64,000 nucleotides of DNA from Bin80 sp965220935 (GTDB lineage Bacteria > Bacteroidota > Rhodothermia > Rhodothermales > Bin80), in assembly GCA_965220935.1 (NCBI GenBank), contig OZ244857.1, positions 1-64,000 on the forward strand. The letters run 5' to 3'. The notes under the pieces were generated by a model. The model searched no databases and was not told where the DNA came from. It saw nothing but the letters and a program-made list of their open reading frames with translations. Both the position numbers and the translations under genes were made by a program. Below are positions 10,750 to 18,787 of this stretch, piece after piece. How positions within the stretch are numbered: position 1 is the first letter of the stretch; the number at the start of each line of letters is the position of its first letter.

Positions 10750-11190
10750 CGCAAGTTTGCAAATTGTACTGGATTATTTTCGCAGTTTTGCTGATTCAGA
10801 AATTTTAAACGAAAGTGTATTTTATATGGTATTTCGCTACATTTCTGACTCTCTTTTTGTGGGCGTAGTGCTTTCATTTTTCAATTTTTGTCCAGTTTTA
10901 GCCCCATTGCTTCAAACACTCTTCGCGCAAATGGCTTGAGGTTTGCATCTTGTTTGAGTAGGATGCAATGGGTCTTGTTTTGAGAGAGTACGGTCGTCAC
11001 TCGTATCTGGTGATTGAGACGGACTTTGGGCGTTTCCTACCTACTATGGATCTTATGGACGCGGAGTTTACTACGAATCAAATGCGCCATATGAAACGCA
11101 TGCGCCGACAGAAACAAATGGGACTCAGCACGGCGATAGATTCAATAATTTTCATGACGGAGCGATTTGATCTGAGAATTATTCATTTCT
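10750..11190 (-). pseudogene. Decayed 3' part of an IS1634-like transposase with its terminal repeat
   Basis: Read on the minus strand this is a diverged copy of the right end of the intact element at 36049-38154. It begins with the same terminal repeat (CGCAAGTTTGCAA at 10750-10762) and then follows the reverse complement of that element with many substitutions and small indels. Shared landmarks include GGGCGTAGTGCTTTCA, CTTGTTTGAG and TTTACTACGAATCA. It encodes the transposase C-terminus, including an ALRPQKE tail, but frames are broken. Similarity fades near 11190, so only about the last 130 codons remain. It lies 37 bases after the stop of the giant Ig gene, in the opposite orientation to the intact copy. 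Confidence 0.8.
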
Positions 11191-11214
11191 CATGAATGGT
11201 TGAATTTTGGTTTC

Positions 11215-11830
11215 ACAAGATTATTTTGTCATGCACGATATATTCTTAGAATCCTTGAGGCCTGCTTCAATCTTTGTTGATTGACCAGTGGGATGGTGTT
11301 TTCTGGTGAGACGGATCTAATCTAAGATTCGCCATCAATGTCGTTCAAACCGCCGAAAGTCTACAATCTCACAAACCAACTGCATGGCCGAAATCAGTCC
11401 AATGCCTCGGAAGCTTTGTGGAATCTGAATTGCTTGTTGAAGCGTCTATGACTCGGATGCTGTTTTGACTTGCTGTTGCGTCTCCGATGATCATCAATAT
11501 CGTTCAAGTGTCCGCGCAGTACAAACTCGACGCTCTAACTCAATCTGATTGATCCAAGTCTTAAACTTTTTTGTCCAGTTGCATACCAGTGCCTGTGCGC
11601 ATGCAAAAATGAAACACCCGCATTTAGATTGGTGAAGACTATTTATCCGAGGCTACGTGAGAGTCCTCGCATGGCTCTGAGCAGGACGAAACATTCAGTC
11701 AAAAACCCAGATTCAAAATACTTTGGATAAATTACTATCATCGCGCTGATCGGTTTTGATTTGATTGCCTGAGCGCTTGGCAATGGAGCCAGGAGCAATG
11801 ATGGCGCAATCCACGCCGTGTTCAGACTAT
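11215..11830 (-). pseudogene. Decayed IS110-family transposase
   Basis: Minus-strand translation shows two hallmarks of IS110-type (DEDD) transposases in the right order. The N-terminal part reads CAIIAPGSIAKRSG followed by IKTDQRDDSNLSKVF (about 11720-11815). The C-terminal Transposase_20 part reads FRGIGLISAMQLVCEIVDF then RRFERH and HHPTGQSTKIEAG (about 11240-11410). Stops and frame changes occur throughout and the first roughly 60 residues are missing. The relic abuts the 3' end of dapD. Family assignment rests on recognition of these motifs; no terminal repeats were seen. Confidence 0.72.
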
Positions 11831-11832
11831 TG

Positions 11833-12654
11833 TCACATAGGTTCTCGTAATGCAGATTCTAGGGCTGTCGCAGCATCTGTGCGAACATCTCTATACTTTA
11901 CAATGATCGGAGTATAGGTGGATATTCCGTGCTTTTGAGCAAAATCACCAGATTTTTGTCGACTACCAGGTACAACCACTGCATGTGGAGGAACCTGACC
12001 AGGCTCAATGATTCGCTCGTGTACGAGATCATACAAAGAGGTCGATTTTGTAAGGATGACGCCTGGTGCTAATACAACACTATTGCGAATGATGCACCCT
12101 TCATAAATACCACAGCCGCCACCAAGAAAACTATCATCTTCAATAATGACTGGTAATGCACCAGAGGGCTCTAAGACTCCGCCAATCTGAGTGGCAGCCG
12201 ACACATGAACCCGCTTTCCAATCTGGGCGCAGCTTCCCACAAGAGCATGTGAATCAATCATGGTTCCTTTATCTACGTAGGCACCAGTATTGATATACAT
12301 TGGGGGCATACAAATGACATCAGGGCTCACATAGCACCCCGTTCGGATTGAGGAACCTCCTGGGACTAACCGTACCTTATCTTCAATATCAAGAGGTTTC
12401 AGAGGAAAAGTATGTTTGTCAAAAAAGGGAGATGGATGCGCATCTATTTTTTGAAGTTGACCAGTTAGAAATCCATACAAGAGTCCTTTTTTCACCCATG
12501 CATGCGCTTTCCATGAACCGTCTGGATTTTGGGACGCGGCCCGAACGGTTCCAGCATTTAGAGCATAGATCAACTGTTGAAAACCGATTTCCTGCTCAGT
12601 AGAATCGGTGGACTCAAGATATTGTTTAATTCTTGACGGAGGAAAACCCATCAA
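11833..12654 (-). CDS. dapD: 2,3,4,5-tetrahydropyridine-2,6-dicarboxylate N-succinyltransferase
   Basis: DapD uses succinyl-CoA to acylate tetrahydrodipicolinate, a step of the succinylase branch of lysine and meso-diaminopimelate synthesis in the cytoplasm. The 273-residue length is typical. The sequence has the family's left-handed beta-helix hexapeptide region: VRLVPGGSSIRTG, PPMYINTGAYVDKGTMIDS, VGSCAQIGKRVHVSAA, then IGGVLEP and GGGCGIYEGCIIRNSVVLAPG. The start codon overlaps the upstream ppgK stop by four bases (ATGA type), implying translational coupling. No other lysine gene is in view. Confidence 0.93.
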   Translation of the reverse strand: MMGFPPSRIKQYLESTDSTEQEIGFQQLIYALNAGTVRAASQNPDGSWKAHAWVKKGLLYGFLTGQLQKIDAHPSPFFDKHTFPLKPLDIEDKVRLVPGGSSIRTGCYVSPDVICMPPMYINTGAYVDKGTMIDSHALVGSCAQIGKRVHVSAATQIGGVLEPSGALPVIIEDDSFLGGGCGIYEGCIIRNSVVLAPGVILTKSTSLYDLVHERIIEPGQVPPHAVVVPGSRQKSGDFAQKHGISTYTPIIVKYRDVRTDAATALESALREPM

Positions 12655-13397
12655 TCATGGTCTGTAATGGCAGCACAAGCAGCTCCTATGATTCCAGCTT
12701 CATTCTGAAAATGTGCGGGTAAGAGATGGGCTCTTGTGCTGAGCAGGTGAAAATAGTGTTTGAGACGCTTCGGACGGCTGATGCCCCCACCAAGAATGAT
12801 CAGGTCTGGGTCAAGCAAAAACTCAATATAGGTCAGATAGCTTTGTAGGCGTTCTGCCCAAGTTTCCCAAGATAAATGATGCCGCTTGCGCGTGCTATTA
12901 GCGGCCAAGATTTCGGCTGTGGATCCCGACATGCGCAGATGCCCCAGCTCTAAGTTAGGAACCAATATTGAATTCATAAACAAGCTGGATCCAATCCCTG
13001 TTCCGAGTGTTAGAACAAGTGTTTTTCCTTTTGCATCTTTACCCGCTCCATAGTGTATTTCTGCATATCCAGCAGCATCAGCATCATTGAGTGTGGCGAT
13101 TTTAGTTCCCAATGCGTCAGAAAATAAGGCAACGATATCTAACCCAACCCATGAGTCATCAATGTTTGCAGCGGTACAGGCAACTCCATTGCGAATGCGC
13201 AACGGCAGTGAAATTCCGATTTTTCCTTTCCAAGAAAAATGCTTGACGATGGCCTTTACAGATTTTGCAACATCCTGTGGACATCCGCCTTTGGGTGTGG
13301 GTACACGGAAGCGGTCAGAAGAAATCTCTCCCGATTCAATGATAACGGGAGCTCCTTTGATTCCAGTTCCACCGATGTCAATTCCTAAAACTTTCAA
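12651..13397 (-). CDS. ppgK: ROK-family polyphosphate glucokinase
   Basis: The protein is a 248-residue sugar kinase of the ROK fold. It opens with the phosphate-binding loop LGIDIGGTGIKGA. It has the second nucleotide-binding segment LVLTLGTGIGSSLF followed by NLELGHLRMS, the layout typical of polyphosphate-dependent glucokinases. A late LIILGGGISRP segment closes the active site. The ROK zinc-finger cysteine cluster is absent, as in PpgK. The expected reaction is glucose phosphorylation with polyphosphate (and possibly ATP). It is the first gene of a two-gene operon with dapD (4-bp overlap), although no metabolic link is obvious. Substrate choice between polyphosphate and ATP is inferred from family resemblance. 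Confidence 0.8.
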   Translation of the reverse strand: MKVLGIDIGGTGIKGAPVIIESGEISSDRFRVPTPKGGCPQDVAKSVKAIVKHFSWKGKIGISLPLRIRNGVACTAANIDDSWVGLDIVALFSDALGTKIATLNDADAAGYAEIHYGAGKDAKGKTLVLTLGTGIGSSLFMNSILVPNLELGHLRMSGSTAEILAANSTRKRHHLSWETWAERLQSYLTYIEFLLDPDLIILGGGISRPKRLKHYFHLLSTRAHLLPAHFQNEAGIIGAACAAITDHD

Positions 13398-13494
13398 CCC
13401 GATACGGATTATGGTTCTAATACTAAAGATACTGTAAATTTGGCATCATTGGTCACATTTTATGCGTATAGCTACAAAACAATTATAAAAGTAG

Positions 13495-13602
13495 ATGATC
13501 AGACTCATTTTTGTTATACTTTTTGTGGGAATAATCTCGGTAAGTGCTTGTCAATGTTCTGATAAGCCAGAGCAGTCACCCGTTGAGACAATCCTTATGT
13601 AG
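13495..13602 (+). CDS. Possible 35-residue lipoprotein just upstream of dnaG
   Basis: This short frame starts ATG ATC AGA, encodes a hydrophobic stretch (LIFVILFVGIISVSAC) that ends in a good lipobox, V-S-A-C, and stops after ETILM. The mature part would be only about 17 residues, rich in Q, P and E. Its stop lies 4 bases before the dnaG ATG, so the two could be coupled. The size and layout recall minimal LptM/entericidin-like lipoproteins, but no specific match is recognised. The alternative is that it is chance coding in the dnaG leader. Confidence 0.45.
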   Translation: MIRLIFVILFVGIISVSACQCSDKPEQSPVETILM

Positions 13603-13606
13603 ATCA

Positions 13607-15454
13607 ATGCGAATCCCTCGTGCTATCATGGATCAAGTCCGTGATCACTCAGACATTCTGAGTATTGTTCAGGACTATGTTCGACTCAAAAAAGCAGGGA
13701 ATAATTACATTGGATTATGTCCGTTTCACGAGGAAAAAACTCCGTCATTTAATGTCAACGCTTCAAAGGGGTTTTTCAAATGTTTCGGGTGTGGTAAAAG
13801 TGGCGATGTGATTACGTTTGTGATGGAAATTGAGCGCCTTCTATTTTTGGATGCCGTTCGATGGCTTGCCGATCGGGCGGGGATCACCATCCCTGAGCAG
13901 GCGGTTGATCAGAATGCCTATCAAGAAAAAGAAGTTATCTATCATGCACTTCGCTTTGCTGCCGACTATTTTGTCAAACAGCTTTTAGGTTCTGGATCTC
14001 AGGCACGGGATTATTTAAGTCGGCGAGGATTGACTGACCAAACCATTGAGCGATTCAAACTAGGGTGGGCGCCGAACTCATGGGATGCGCTAATTAAATC
14101 AGCAGAGAAAAAAAATATAAAACCAGAAATTCTAGTGCGCGCGGGGTTAATCAAAAAACGGGAAGATAGTCAAGGGTATTATGATCGGTTTCGCAATCGT
14201 GTCATCTTCCCCGTCTGGTCACATGTAGGAAAAATCATTGGGTTTGGTGGGCGGATTCTTACACCAGATGAGAAGGCACCTAAATATCTGAATTCTCCTG
14301 AAACTGAGGTGTATCATAAGAGCAGTGTGTTGTACGGTTTGTATCAGGCTAAGCGGGAGGCAAGACAAGATGAGAGAGTCTTGTTGGTTGAGGGATACAC
14401 GGATGTCCTGGCATTGTATCAAGTGGGAATCGGAGCAGTTGCATGTTGTGGAACGGCCTTGACACCCAATCAGGTCAAACTTCTTAGTCGATACGTCAAA
14501 GAGGTCCGTCTTCTCTATGATGGGGATCAGGCTGGAGTGGATGCGACCGAGCGCGCGATTGACTGCATTTTGCAAAATGGTTTAGATGCGAGTGTTGTCT
14601 CACTGCCAGAGGGCGAAGATCCTGATTCATTTCTTAGTCGTCATGGGGTGGATCAATTCAATGCAGTTCTATTGGAAAATTCTAAAGATTGGATGGAATC
14701 AGGGGTATTAGATGCCCGAAATAAGCAACTGCTTAATACGCCTCGAGGTGTCCGCCAGGAAATTTCTAAGGTCGCAAAACGAATATCGTGGCTTAAAGAT
14801 GACCTGTTAAGAAAACTTTACATCCAAAAAGCCAGTCATTCATTTGGGGTGCTTGAAGGAGATATTGCCCATGAAGTGATGTTTCAGCACGCAGGTCATA
14901 GAATACAGCCCCCATCTGAACCAGCAGCTTCACAATACAATCCCATCGTTGACGACATTCCGAGTGCAGAAAAAAGCCTCTTACAGGTCATGCTTACCGA
15001 AGGTGCTCCAATGATAGAATATATCATGACCTATTGCAGTTTGGAGGAATTTAAGGAAGGTGTGCCCAGAGAACTTGCCGAGATACTCTTAAATGTGTAC
15101 ATGGAACATCAAGATGAGGCTACAAACCTGATTCGGGCTGGACATTTTGATGCAAGCGAGACTATTAGACAGACGATCGCCGATCTTTTGATGCAAAAGT
15201 ATGAACTTTCACGTAGATGGGAAGAAAAGAAGGTCCCCGTCCCTACAATGAATCAGGATCCAAAGCGTGTTGCTAAAGATGGCATGTTGGCCTTGAAGGT
15301 TCTACGCGTCAAAAACCAAATTTCTGAGGTAACGAAACAAATCTTTCTGGCGGAGGAGGGAAGTGAACTTCAAATGAATCTGCAAGAGGAGTATAGAGAT
15401 CATCTGCAGATGCAACAGCGATTAAAGAGCCGGGATGTATTTGGTTCGGATTAA
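13607..15454 (+). CDS. dnaG: DNA primase
   Basis: DnaG makes RNA primers for chromosome replication. I chose the ATG at 13607, giving 615 residues, because it yields the standard N-terminus MRIPRAIMDQVRDHSDI; the frame continues upstream to a GTG at 13544 without homology. Visible domains are a CHC2 zinc finger (C38, H41, C59, C62 in CPFHEEKTPSF and CFGCGKSGD), the RNA polymerase core with YDRFRNRVIFP, and a Toprim fold (LLVEGYTDVLAL with E262, and YDGDQAG with DGD at 305-307). The C-terminal helicase-binding region is divergent, as usual. It ends with a 4-base overlap against convergent ribD. Confidence 0.96.
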   Translation: MRIPRAIMDQVRDHSDILSIVQDYVRLKKAGNNYIGLCPFHEEKTPSFNVNASKGFFKCFGCGKSGDVITFVMEIERLLFLDAVRWLADRAGITIPEQAVDQNAYQEKEVIYHALRFAADYFVKQLLGSGSQARDYLSRRGLTDQTIERFKLGWAPNSWDALIKSAEKKNIKPEILVRAGLIKKREDSQGYYDRFRNRVIFPVWSHVGKIIGFGGRILTPDEKAPKYLNSPETEVYHKSSVLYGLYQAKREARQDERVLLVEGYTDVLALYQVGIGAVACCGTALTPNQVKLLSRYVKEVRLLYDGDQAGVDATERAIDCILQNGLDASVVSLPEGEDPDSFLSRHGVDQFNAVLLENSKDWMESGVLDARNKQLLNTPRGVRQEISKVAKRISWLKDDLLRKLYIQKASHSFGVLEGDIAHEVMFQHAGHRIQPPSEPAASQYNPIVDDIPSAEKSLLQVMLTEGAPMIEYIMTYCSLEEFKEGVPRELAEILLNVYMEHQDEATNLIRAGHFDASETIRQTIADLLMQKYELSRRWEEKKVPVPTMNQDPKRVAKDGMLALKVLRVKNQISEVTKQIFLAEEGSELQMNLQEEYRDHLQMQQRLKSRDVFGSD

Positions 15455-16653
15455 CCAGAGGCGTGCGATTTTGCCTTGGGAGGTAGGTCAACATTTAATG
15501 ACTTATCAATCTGCTCTTTATCAAAAATTGGTCGTTTATGTCCTGTAAAGAGCAGGTCATCTTCTAAGGGTTCCCAAGAGTGACTTTCAAATATTACACT
15601 GTCAGTAAGGTGTCTGGTGTTAAGATTATGAAAGGGGCGTAGACCATCACCAATAAGTTTGGGTGCGATAAAGAGATGAAGGCGGTCTACAAGATCCTGA
15701 TCAAGTAAAGCGGAAGATAGCTCTGGTCCTGCTTCAACGAGAAGCGATTGAACTTGCAATTGATTCCCTAAAAGATCCATGAGTGCTCCGAGATCAATAT
15801 GTCCAAAATCCGTTGACATTTCAATTACCCGACCTCCACATCCGATCAGTTGATTGCGATAGATGGGGCACTGGCCCTCTCCGACAATTGCAACGGTTTT
15901 TGAGGCCATCTTATCGGAAAACACTTTAAGTTTTGGTGAAAGTTGTCCCTGCCGATCAAGAATGATTCGTAAAGGTTGAGATCCAGATACATGTCGGACA
16001 GTGAGACTTGGATTGTCAGCGGATGCTGTCCCAGCGCCGACGAGGATTGCATCTGTTTCTTTACGCATTGTGTGAACACGTCTGCGTGCTACTTTGCTGG
16101 TGATCCATTTGCTTTTCCCTGAGGCAGTCGCAATACAACCGTCAAGAGTTTGAGCGAGTTTGAGGGTTACAAATGGACGTTTACGAAATTGCCATAGAAC
16201 AAAGGCTTCATTAAAACGATAACATTCATCGCTTAAGACACCAGTTATAGAGGTAATCCCAGAGGTAGCCCTCAAGTGCTCAATGCCTCCAGAAGCAACA
16301 TGATTGGGATCACGCATCCCAACAATGATACCAGAAATCCCGTATTTGATGATTTCATCTGTACAGGGTGGAGTTTTGCCGTGATGATTGCAAGGTTCAA
16401 GATTAACAATGAGCGTTGATTCTCTGAGAGCGTCCGCTCCATATTTGATCAGGACTTGATTAATGGCCTCAATCTCAGCATGAGGGCCTCCATAATACTG
16501 ATGCCATCCTTCTCCTAAACGCCTACCGTTGTCGCGTACAATCACACAGCCTACTCTTGGGTTTGGGCTGACAGCATTATCTGCTTTTGCAGCCAGTGTG
16601 AGGCAGCGTTTCATCCAATGATGGGATCTCGCAAATGCGTCTATTGCAACCAT
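15451..16653 (-). CDS. ribD: Bifunctional riboflavin biosynthesis deaminase/reductase RibD
   Basis: RibD carries out the second and third steps of riboflavin synthesis: deamination of the diaminopyrimidine and NADPH-dependent reduction of the ribosyl chain. The N-terminal deaminase domain has the zinc motif HAE (H58, E60) and PCNHHGKTPPC (C88, C97). The C-terminal RibD_C reductase domain starts near RPFVTLKLAQTLDG and includes TDAILVGAGT and VEAGPELSSALL. At 400 residues it has a slightly long C-terminal tail. Riboflavin synthase lies far away at 62149, so the pathway is dispersed. The start could also be the Met at residue 14; both precede the conserved CLTLAAK segment. Confidence 0.95.
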   Translation of the reverse strand: MVAIDAFARSHHWMKRCLTLAAKADNAVSPNPRVGCVIVRDNGRRLGEGWHQYYGGPHAEIEAINQVLIKYGADALRESTLIVNLEPCNHHGKTPPCTDEIIKYGISGIIVGMRDPNHVASGGIEHLRATSGITSITGVLSDECYRFNEAFVLWQFRKRPFVTLKLAQTLDGCIATASGKSKWITSKVARRRVHTMRKETDAILVGAGTASADNPSLTVRHVSGSQPLRIILDRQGQLSPKLKVFSDKMASKTVAIVGEGQCPIYRNQLIGCGGRVIEMSTDFGHIDLGALMDLLGNQLQVQSLLVEAGPELSSALLDQDLVDRLHLFIAPKLIGDGLRPFHNLNTRHLTDSVIFESHSWEPLEDDLLFTGHKRPIFDKEQIDKSLNVDLPPKAKSHASG

Positions 16654-17012
16654 CGGTAGAATATGACTATAAGCGGGCTCCTCATTGATACTATAGGATG
16701 CGGCTCTTCAGTTAAAATATTGACATGACAAACATGTTATTTTTAAACTGAGCTATCACGATTTTGTTATGATCCTGACTTCCCAGATTGGTCTAATTCG
16801 TTATGAATTTCTTTGATTGGGGATATCAAAAAATACTAAAAACAGGGAACCTTTTAGTTGGTTTATTGTATAAATTTTTTTGAGTCTAATCTATATATCC
16901 GAAAATAGTTGGTTCCTCATAACCAACCATCAGGCCACTAATCCCAAAAAAATACCAAATAAATGAATACCATTAATAGACGTCAGTCTGTATCAAAGTT
17001 CCCCCCTGATAA
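16654..17012. other. Intergenic, AT-rich, no gene seen
   Basis: This region lies upstream of the divergent ribD and the broken collagen-like lipoprotein gene. Runs of A and T are frequent and stops occur in all frames. It may hold the ribD promoter, but I cannot place one reliably. Confidence 0.5.
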
Positions 17013-17021
17013 AGCCATCTT

Positions 17022-17537
17022 TTGGTTAACCTTAGTGTGCTATCACTATTTCTTTCAGCCTGCTAAGGGCCGGTCGGCCCTGAGGGGCCTCAGGGTCAGC
17101 AAGGAATACAGGGACCTCAGGGAGAAAAGGGGGATCCAGGTAATGCCAATGTATCTACTGTAACGATTCAAATTGATGAGTTGGATTATAGTCCATACAG
17201 AGGCAGATTCTCAGGCGATATAGTCTGGGATTACGCAAATTACAGATTACCTGAGCTTACCGCTGAAGTTGCTACAAATGGTGCAGTAATTGGATATTTG
17301 GGGAGTGCAGATAGTTGGTCAGTGCTACCCACCCTCGGTGTTGAATTTGATTTTGAGACAGAATCAATTGAGGTAAGAATTGATAGGATTTCTGAAGTGT
17401 CTTTGGTGGAATTACTTCATGGTCTATATCTGAGGTTTGTGATCGTTTATCCGCCAAGTACGGGAAAACTGAAGACAGTAAATTTTGAAGACTACGAAGC
17501 AGTCATAGAGGCACTGAAAACCCCGAAGTCAAATTAG
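17022..17537 (+). pseudogene. Collagen-like lipoprotein gene interrupted right after the lipobox
   Basis: One frame reads SVLSLFLSAC, a lipoprotein signal ending at Cys (codon 17061-17063). A TAA stop follows at once, then GPVGPEGPQGQQG, IQGPQGEKGDPG, NANV and a globular domain ending VNFEDYEAVIEAL. Gly-X-Y lipoproteins with a NANV linker and this terminal domain are common in Bacteroidota, where the residue after the Cys is often Glu; GAA to TAA is a single-base change. Upstream, TGA and TAA stops at 17007-17012 leave only a TTG or GTG as start, so the signal peptide looks shortened too. The frame from 17181 is intact, but a TTG start there would remove the signal and collagen part. Most likely a recent pseudogene. 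Confidence 0.6.
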
Positions 17538-17931
17538 TACATCCATCTTTTTAGCAGTCAAGTGCTTTCAATTTCTGTAAAATTTACGAAACCAATACCT
17601 CGTCAAATATGAACAAGATTCAAGGAACATATTATAAAATTAGTATTGACAGGTCAGATTAATCTTATTCTAAACGAATATTATTTACAATACTTTTGAT
17701 GTCAACGAACTTTGACTCTGATGAAAAATATAGAAATTCCATCTTCTTCTGAGGAAAACATCTTTATGTTTAGATTCTCAGAGAAATAGGATGTTCGTTG
17801 ACAGTTGCATACACCAAAATCATTTTAAAGACAATATCAGAAGCAATTCTTGAGTGCGCAGATGCTAGTAGTCAACTATTTGCAATGGAGATAAAGGCAT
17901 TTGCTAAAGTTCTATAAGCCCGTGATAAAAA
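17538..17931. other. Intergenic with possible decayed coding sequence
   Basis: AT-rich. A stretch near 17800-17910 reads on the plus strand as VAYTKIILKTISEAILECADASS then MEIKAFAKVL and a stop, before the small ORF at 17932. This could be the decayed N-terminal part of a DUF1640-like coiled-coil protein. The evidence is weak and there is nothing else recognisable. Confidence 0.3.
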
Positions 17932-18135
17932 ATGGAAGATCTGCGGGAGTCGCTTGAGGCAAAAATAGATGCGCATAACCCGAAGTATGACTTACTTATT
18001 TGGCTTGCTGGCCTAATTGGAGGGGCAGGAATTACTAACTTGCTTGCAGGAGTATTTGGCTGGTTACTGTTGGTGGATGATGATCAAATCAAGAATCTCG
18101 GACTTTGGTGTTCATGTTTTACCAATCGCTCTTAA
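17932..18135 (+). pseudogene. Probable C-terminal remnant of a DUF1640-like coiled-coil membrane protein
   Basis: It codes for 67 residues: a short charged helix (MEDLRESLEAKIDAHNPKYD) followed by a glycine-rich hydrophobic segment (LLIWLAGLIGGAGITNLLAG) long enough to span a membrane. This helix-then-single-membrane-segment layout matches the C-terminal end of DUF1640/CCDC90-like bacterial proteins, two clearer relatives of which are at 28409 and 49578. The start is preceded by an A6 run and the frame before it carries a stop. I therefore read it as a remnant, but a genuine small membrane protein is possible. Confidence 0.35.
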
Positions 18136-18772
18136 ATCCCCTACTTCATTTGTGAAGTAGTTGGAAGCAATCATGAAGAATCTGGCGTGTGCAACTCAAG
18201 ATGATTTAGATTCTTCCGTGTGGGTAGATAGCGGTTTTGATGCTAGGTGCCAATAAAAGGTGATGCACCAAACACCGAATTTATGCAATGGTGTGGGCTG
18301 CGTTTTTTTCTCTTTGCATTGAAGCGGATAACTTACGAATTAACTCATTCGTCAAGAAAAACAGGGCTCTTTGATCACAGAGGCCGAAGGCAAGGGTCAC
18401 ATTAATCGGAGGCCATGTCAGAGCAGATTGCGTGGTCTGGGTCCAGTTATCGATCAGATATTTTGGAGAAAGCGGATGGTTCTAGTGCCCTAGAGGTTGA
18501 ATATCTTAATGCGTAAGGGAGGGCTCGATCCTTCTCATTAGCGCAGGGTAAACTCAAACAGTCTAAATCCCCAACTAGGTATAGGATCCAATGAATCAGT
18601 ATAGGTTAGTTCATGCACAACTGAATCAATCCAATAGAACTCACAGTGTAACATTTCAAGGATTAAGTGATTTTTAGAATACATCATCATAAGGAAAATA
18701 GCGAGCTTGTAGATACTACTTACCGCCCATCATGGATTCGCAACGTAGTATCTTCTTACATGTTACTAACAA
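18136..18772. other. Intergenic, 640 bp, no recognisable gene
   Basis: Short open stretches exist, such as one near 18416 reading MSEQIAWSGSSYRSDILEKA, but none has a recognisable family and each stops within about 35 codons. The region precedes the FG-GAP operon and probably contains its promoter. No RNA gene was recognised. Confidence 0.45.
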
Positions 18773-18787
18773 ATGGGAGTTAAGGGA

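Noticed and set aside
16963..17163. 66-codon ORF overlapping the collagen-like gene
   Set aside because: It is in a different frame from the Gly-X-Y and lipobox sequence and has no features of its own.
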